NCBI RefSeq assembly: GCF_030272615.1
Contig: NC_081410.1
Location: forward strand, 292,052,457 to 292,116,456
Direction: 5' to 3'
DNA: 64,000 bases
DNA from: Cryptomeria japonica
Lineage: Eukaryota > Streptophyta > Pinopsida > Cupressales > Cupressaceae
A model generated the notes under the pieces. It saw nothing but the letters and a program-made list of their open reading frames with translations. It had not been told where the DNA came from and did no database searches. Below are positions 59,520 to 64,000 of this stretch, piece after piece; positions within the stretch are counted from its first letter, which is position 1, and the number at the start of each line of letters is the position of its first letter. Position numbers and translations under genes: made by a program.

Positions 59520-60707
59520 TGTAAGGAAAGCAAGTGTGCAAATTCACTTTCCTAATGTCAGTTTGCAGGGGAGAATAGACTAGTGTATGCAAATTTTCAA
59601 TATTTATAGAAAATGGAACAAGCATGAGAATACACAAATAAACAAGATAGAGAGAGAACACACAGAATTAACGTGGGAAAACCCTTTCGAGAGAAAAACC
59701 CACCACTAACAGATAATGACTTTATTAATAGTATGTCAAAAATACAATAAAGTCCAATCTACAAACTTCCTTCACTCTGGCAAACAATCATTCCAGATGA
59801 AACAAAACCACATGGTTCAAAACTCAATTACAGATCGCTCAATAGCCATTTTTGTTTGTAACACATTACACTTCATTCATTTTACATTTGGCTTCTAATA
59901 CCAAACTAGTTGACTGTTCATCTGAGCAATTGCAACAATGGCTTTAAGTCTAATTGTCTGCCTGCGTTGGTTTGCATTCATGGAAAACCAATTATCCCAC
60001 ATGCAACAAGGAGTTGGGTTAGTTCGTATTCATATACACCAATAGTCTCATCCTTAGTGTCCGAGTGGTCACCTTTTTGGATCTCGGTTCATTCTCACAC
60101 CGACGTCGGTCTTCACTCCATCGACCGTTGGTATAGCCTTCAAACAGTAGAGCCGATTGCCCGATGATACCCGATCACCTAAGGTGACTCCATCGGGTCA
60201 TCGACCAAAAAAATGAACTGTTACCCAATCTTCGATAATTGAGAGGGATCTCATCGGCTCATCAGAAAAAACACTGCGAGGTTACTCCGATTTGCATTAT
60301 TACCCTGATAACCTAAGGTGGCCTCATCGGGTCATCGACTCACACCCAAAACTACTATCCTGATGAGCGAAGCACTCCGAGATAGAACATGGCGGAATCA
60401 TCGGGACTTCGACATAGCCTTCAACACATTAACTCGATAGCCAATATTGACCCGATCACCATAGGTGACTTCATCGGGTATTGGCTTAACTCTAGACTGA
60501 AACCCCTGATAGCTGATGTCAACCCAGACCACTTAAAACAACTCCATCAGGTATCAAAATAGCTTTTGATAGTAACACCTGATAGCCGATGATAACCCAT
60601 ACCACCTAAGACAACTCCATCAGGTATCAGAATAGCTTTCAATAGGAACACCTGATAGCTGATGACAACCTGGACATGTCAAGTGACTTAGAGGCACATT
60701 TCCAATA
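59520..60707 (-). repeat. Copia 5' LTR (1,188 bp)
   Basis: Same length as the other LTR. On the plus strand it starts TGTAAGGAAAGC and ends TTTCCAATA (CA changed to TA). It contains the same 73-bp-type array at about 60,430-60,670. Confidence 0.9.
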
Positions 60708-61294
60708 GAATGGAGACAACCAGTGATTATACATAACTCGACATCAAGATTAAGATCCAACGGAGATTATCAAAGGAACATCAAAGGATAAACAATTTAT
60801 ATGTTTAACTCCAAATGGTACTATTGTTCCAACTGGTATTCATTGATTATGTGATAAGTTATCACTAGTCGTGATGAGATCCTTACCGATAATTTGTGGT
60901 GGTATTTTTGTGATGCGTTATGATTGTTTGACCAAATACACTGTACCTAGGTTATTGTGATATGATTTCTAGAGGCCGACATGAAATCTAAATGTCTATA
61001 TATTGACATCACAATGAATTATTTTGTATGAGTGAAGGAGATATGTTATGTGTGAAGGCATAAGTATTAAGTTGAAGAGTATGATGGTAAAGAAGCATTG
61101 AGTGCGTAGAAGAGGATCTATACAAGCAAGTTGTGCTACTACTAGATCACACTACCTGCTATTTTCTAATCATTGCAATAGTCAAATCCCCTAACCAGGT
61201 AAGCTCTAACAAGCTTCATTGTACAAATCCTCTAACCAGGTGATCCATTAGTTTGGATTCAGAAATCCTCCACTGAGGTTACTCCTTATAGGGT
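60708..61294 (+). repeat. 3' LTR of the Sirevirus-like element, second part
   Basis: Resumes GAATGGAGACAACCAGTGATT, matching the 5' LTR from about 36,453 on, and runs to CTCCTTATAGGGTA, where the next insertion starts. The candidate TATA word CTATATATTGACATC is preserved near 60,995. Confidence 0.85.
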
Positions 61295-61813
61295 ATTGCT
61301 GTAGCATCATAAATTGTACGCACTTGCTAGGGTGGTACAATTTCACACCTAGTTTAGCACCCACCTTGGCGCATTTTGAATTGCATTTCCCTTTTAGCAC
61401 TTAATTAATTAAATTAATTAGGTCTAAGGTTCTATTCTATCATCTCCCATATCATAAAGTTGGGCCCTTTTCATTAAAGTGTGCCCCTTTCATTTTATTC
61501 TTCCAATACATCATTTAATCTAAAACCCTAATTAGGTCCTATTTTGAACTTGGGGGCTTGATTTCGGGGAGCAAAACATCTCAAAATCACCCGTAACTTC
61601 GGGATTCGCTCTAGAATCATCATATCTGATGACCCTAAAAATTTGGTGAAAAGTTGTCGGGACCATGGCGCTCGGAGTGCACACGGTCCCGGACATTTTT
61701 CTCAAAATTTTAGGAGCGCAATCCAATCATAAAATAAAGCTTAACCCCAAGAAATTGGCGGGAGATTCAATCTCTAGGTCGGCCAAAAGGTGAAATTAAG
61801 ACCTAGGGTTTCA

Positions 61814-61820
61814 TATATAA
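61814..61820 (+). promoter_or_regulatory. Probable LTR TATA box
   Basis: TATATAA, in TTCATATATAAGAGCTC, about 515 bp inside the LTR start. The downstream TCTTTCTTCATTTG is pyrimidine-rich, as at many plant start sites. Confidence 0.5.
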
Positions 61821-62883
61821 GAGCTCTCTTTCTTCATTTGAAAGGATCCAAAAATTTTGGTTTCAAGGGCCTTCTACGCAGCGAAAGAGCAGATCTTTGA
61901 AGACTTCAACAACATTCAACATCCATCCATCAAGCATTCATCAATTTCATTCATCCATTTAGGGCTTTGAAGACATTGAAGAGCAATAAGGGATCACCGA
62001 CTGAAGATTGGCTTGTACCCCTCCCTTGGGGTTGGGTATGATTTCATGTTGTTTTCATGTCTTTGCATAAGCCTCATTATATCATTTGTATTCATGCTTT
62101 AGATCACTTTGCATCTTGATTTGAAGCATTTACATTATCATTTACAAGCAATTAGGGTTTACTTTCTAGGTTACTCTAGCTTGCTTACTTTCATTTTAGG
62201 ATCTTGCACACACACAACTTTTACTATACAACTTGGCTATTCATGGAGGTGGAAATCACCAAAGCGGGGGTTTGACTAAGGCAAAACCCTATATAGCCAC
62301 CTACAACCCTTTTCAGACATAAGTGCAGATTTCTGAATTCGAAGGATGCCGCAAGTTGCAGATCCGACAGAAGCGGACCGAGACAGAACTTCACACCAAA
62401 TTCCAACCCAGAAAGCTAGGACAGGGGCGTGGGGCACCCTGGTCCTACCAGGACAGGGGCGCTGGGCGCCCTGGTCCTTGTCCATTTCAGTGAATTTTGG
62501 CAGTTTCAGAGGTAGCAGCTTCAGTATATCAGGCTTTTGCCTTTAGCGGCAGATCTTGCAGAATCAAATCCATTCAAGGTACACATTTACATTTCTCCTC
62601 TTATCCTTACAATTGTTCATCATTAAATCTCAATTCTACAATCTTGTGCTCAAAGTTACTAGTTCATACTTACACTTTAGGGTTAATAGTTGAACTTGCA
62701 TCATTCTATCTACCATTTGCAACAAAGGAATAGAAATCCTAATAGGTAGCCCGTGGCTCTCTCTTCCACAAAAAGAAGTAGCCAATTGTGTGATACCTCT
62801 AGGCTCTTTCGTATTCCACAAGTGTGTGATTGAAAGTGAGATTAGGGCATGTTTGCTTAGTGTCACTTTTTCCCCTACACAAC

Positions 62884-64000
62884 TGCAATACCCTAGAATT
62901 GGTCATCTAAACCATGGGCCCCTAATTTCGACAACATCACCAAGGTCCTAACCAAAGACAATTAAATCAACTTTGAGCACACAATTAATTAATTCTTCAA
63001 TCATCAAATGTCACATGGCAAGTGAATTATTCTATATTAATTAAATATTTATTTAATTAATTAAATCATTCCAAGAAAATCATTTTGATCAATTTTTGTA
63101 TTTTAATTTATTAAATATCTTAGCATATTTAATTAATTAATAAATTTACCATTTAATAAAAAAAAGAAATTAATTTATCACAAAAGAGGAATCAATATCA
63201 CAAAGCAAGAGTTAAATTGAAAATAAAATAAAAGAATTGAATTGAGAGAGAAATCAAACTTGAGATATTATTTCTTCTTCTAAATTGAGAAATTGAAATC
63301 TGAAAAGCAATTAAAAGGAATTTAATTATTCTCTAAAATTGGAACTCAAAGCTTTTGAGAAAAGAAGTTCAATTGCATTGAAAAGACTCTTTTCTTGAAT
63401 AAATCAAAGAAATTGCATGGAATTACCTATTTTCACTCAATTACATGGAATTAATTGAATTATATCTCTAATGCAAACTCAAACTTCTAATCTGAATGCA
63501 TTTCAGTTAAACTATAATTGGAATCTATCTCAAGGTTAATTGAATCTAATTTCTCAATTATTTCAATTATCCTAAATTGTGCTTTTTCTTGATCTCTCTT
63601 GTGATTCTCTATAAATTCAGCCTTCATCTCTCATTCAAAACACCCTAGAGATTTATTGTTATTATATAGTTTTTGCTCTGGAGTCATTGAAGATATCGTG
63701 CTTGCTTTTTGATATTATTGCTTCTTAGTTTAGCTTTTTGGATATTTAGTTCAATTATGATTGCTTGAATTCATATAGCTTACGATTCATCCATCTAGCA
63801 TAATCTTGCATCCATTTAACTTAATATCATACTCATATAGATTAAATCCTTTGTCTTGGTGTAGTCTAGTCACTGGTATTGCTTATACAAATCTAAGAGC
63901 AATCTTATACTCGCATCTTTCAGAAGGCAATTAGTTGATTTGTTATGGTTTTATTATTCATGCTTATATCTGTCTAACCATACATTAATAGCTTAATTGA
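62884..64000 (+). mobile_element. Possible further nested LTR start
   Basis: TGCAATACCCTAGAATTGGTC at 62,884 resembles the TGTAATGCCCC/TGTGATAACCC starts of other long LTRs in this window. A TATAAAT at 63,610-63,616 followed by CAGCCTTCATCTCTCATTC looks like an LTR promoter. The sequence between is AT-rich and non-coding. Without the right end or a second LTR copy this remains tentative. Confidence 0.3.
63610..63616 (+). promoter_or_regulatory. Probable TATA box
   Basis: CTCTATAAATTCAGCC. TATAAAT with a CT-rich stretch downstream is a good plant TATA context and lies about 0.73 kb into the putative LTR. Confidence 0.4.

Larger units (their letters stand above)
54162..60707 (-). mobile_element. 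Full-length Ty1/copia retrotransposon, minus strand, inactive
   Basis: Two 1,188-bp LTRs (54,162-55,349 and 59,520-60,707) enclose a minus-strand polyprotein in the order Gag, zinc knuckle, protease, integrase, reverse transcriptase, RNase H, which is the Ty1/copia order. The primer site and polypurine tract fit the minus orientation. The flanks are GCATC and GAATG (3 of 5 matching), against an uninterrupted target in the 5' LTR at about 36,450. By eye 11 differences occur in the first 168 LTR bases, so this is older than the LARD. The many stops mean no function. Confidence 0.92.
36279..61299 (+). mobile_element. Non-autonomous Sirevirus-like LTR element (gag plus unknown ORF, no pol), thrice interrupted
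   Basis: The 5' LTR is 36,279-37,365, followed by a degenerate initiator-tRNA-type primer site, a gag (37,428-38,722), a second ORF (39,200-40,775 continuing at 52,512-53,740), polypurine tracts, and a 3' LTR starting at 53,986. The 3' LTR is cut by a copia element (54,162-60,707), resumes at 60,708, and is cut again at 61,300. An 11.7-kb LARD sits in ORF2. Without insertions the internal part would be about 4.9 kb. No protease, integrase, reverse transcriptase or RNase H motif is present, so it relied on a helper. The two LTRs differ by about 10 substitutions plus one 2-bp indel in the first 170 bp. Confidence 0.75.
61300..64000 (+). mobile_element. LTR element entering from the right, continues past the window
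   Basis: The surrounding LTR breaks off after GGGTA, and a new sequence begins ATTGC then TGTAGCATCATAAATTG at 61,300, a plausible LTR start with TG. TATATAAGAGC at 61,814-61,824 is a likely TATA box, preceded by a GGGACCATGGCG block (61,658). A GC-rich doublet of GGACAGGGGCG(T/C)(G)GGG(C) type follows at 62,420-62,485. No coding domain is seen up to the window end, and the right boundary is outside. The last 1.1 kb may belong to another nested LTR. Confidence 0.55.

Overview
The window looks like nuclear DNA from a large-genome seed plant, probably a gymnosperm. The reasons are its strong AT-richness, no intact single-copy gene, decayed intron-containing transposon genes, very long LTRs, and at least four LTR elements nested inside or beside each other. 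The organism assignment is inference. No tRNA, rRNA, CRISPR array or bacterial-type operon is visible. Every recognisable coding segment is transposon-derived or transposon-captured, and nearly all are broken by stops or frameshifts.

Region 1 (652-22,540) is read as one CACTA (En/Spm) DNA transposon of about 21.9 kb. It starts CACTA and ends TAGTG, with a 28-bp imperfect terminal inverted repeat and CGA-rich subterminal repeats at both ends. It carries a decayed Tnp2-type transposase gene of ten inferred exons (7,824-12,184) that ends in a very acidic poly-Asp tail. Downstream is a second multi-exon gene (12,722-17,063) combining a decayed SET (protein methyltransferase-like) domain with a Ptta/En-Spm-type accessory domain. 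Further on are two or three exons, with introns, captured from an acireductone dioxygenase gene (20,212-20,685), and a fold-back element with about 254-bp arms (21,376-21,902).

Region 2 (22,541-36,278) holds gene-free flank, a roughly 180-bp tandem array of about six copies (24,793-25,858), a 6.3-kb long-LTR unit with a near-perfect 5-bp target duplication (26,983-33,307), and a deletion derivative of a Sirevirus-like Copia element with a perfect GGGAG duplication (33,662-35,181).

Region 3 (36,279 to beyond 61,299) is a non-autonomous Sirevirus-like element on the plus strand. It has a 5' LTR, a gag with coiled coil and a row of zinc knuckles, and a second ORF of unknown function with its own leader, but no pol. 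A long-LTR non-coding element (LARD, minus strand, 40,774-52,511) lies inside the second ORF. A full-length but dead Ty1/copia element (minus strand, 54,162-60,707) lies inside the 3' LTR. A further LTR element (from 61,300) cuts the same LTR again and runs to the window end, perhaps with another LTR starting inside it at 62,884. LTR comparisons suggest the LARD is the youngest insertion.
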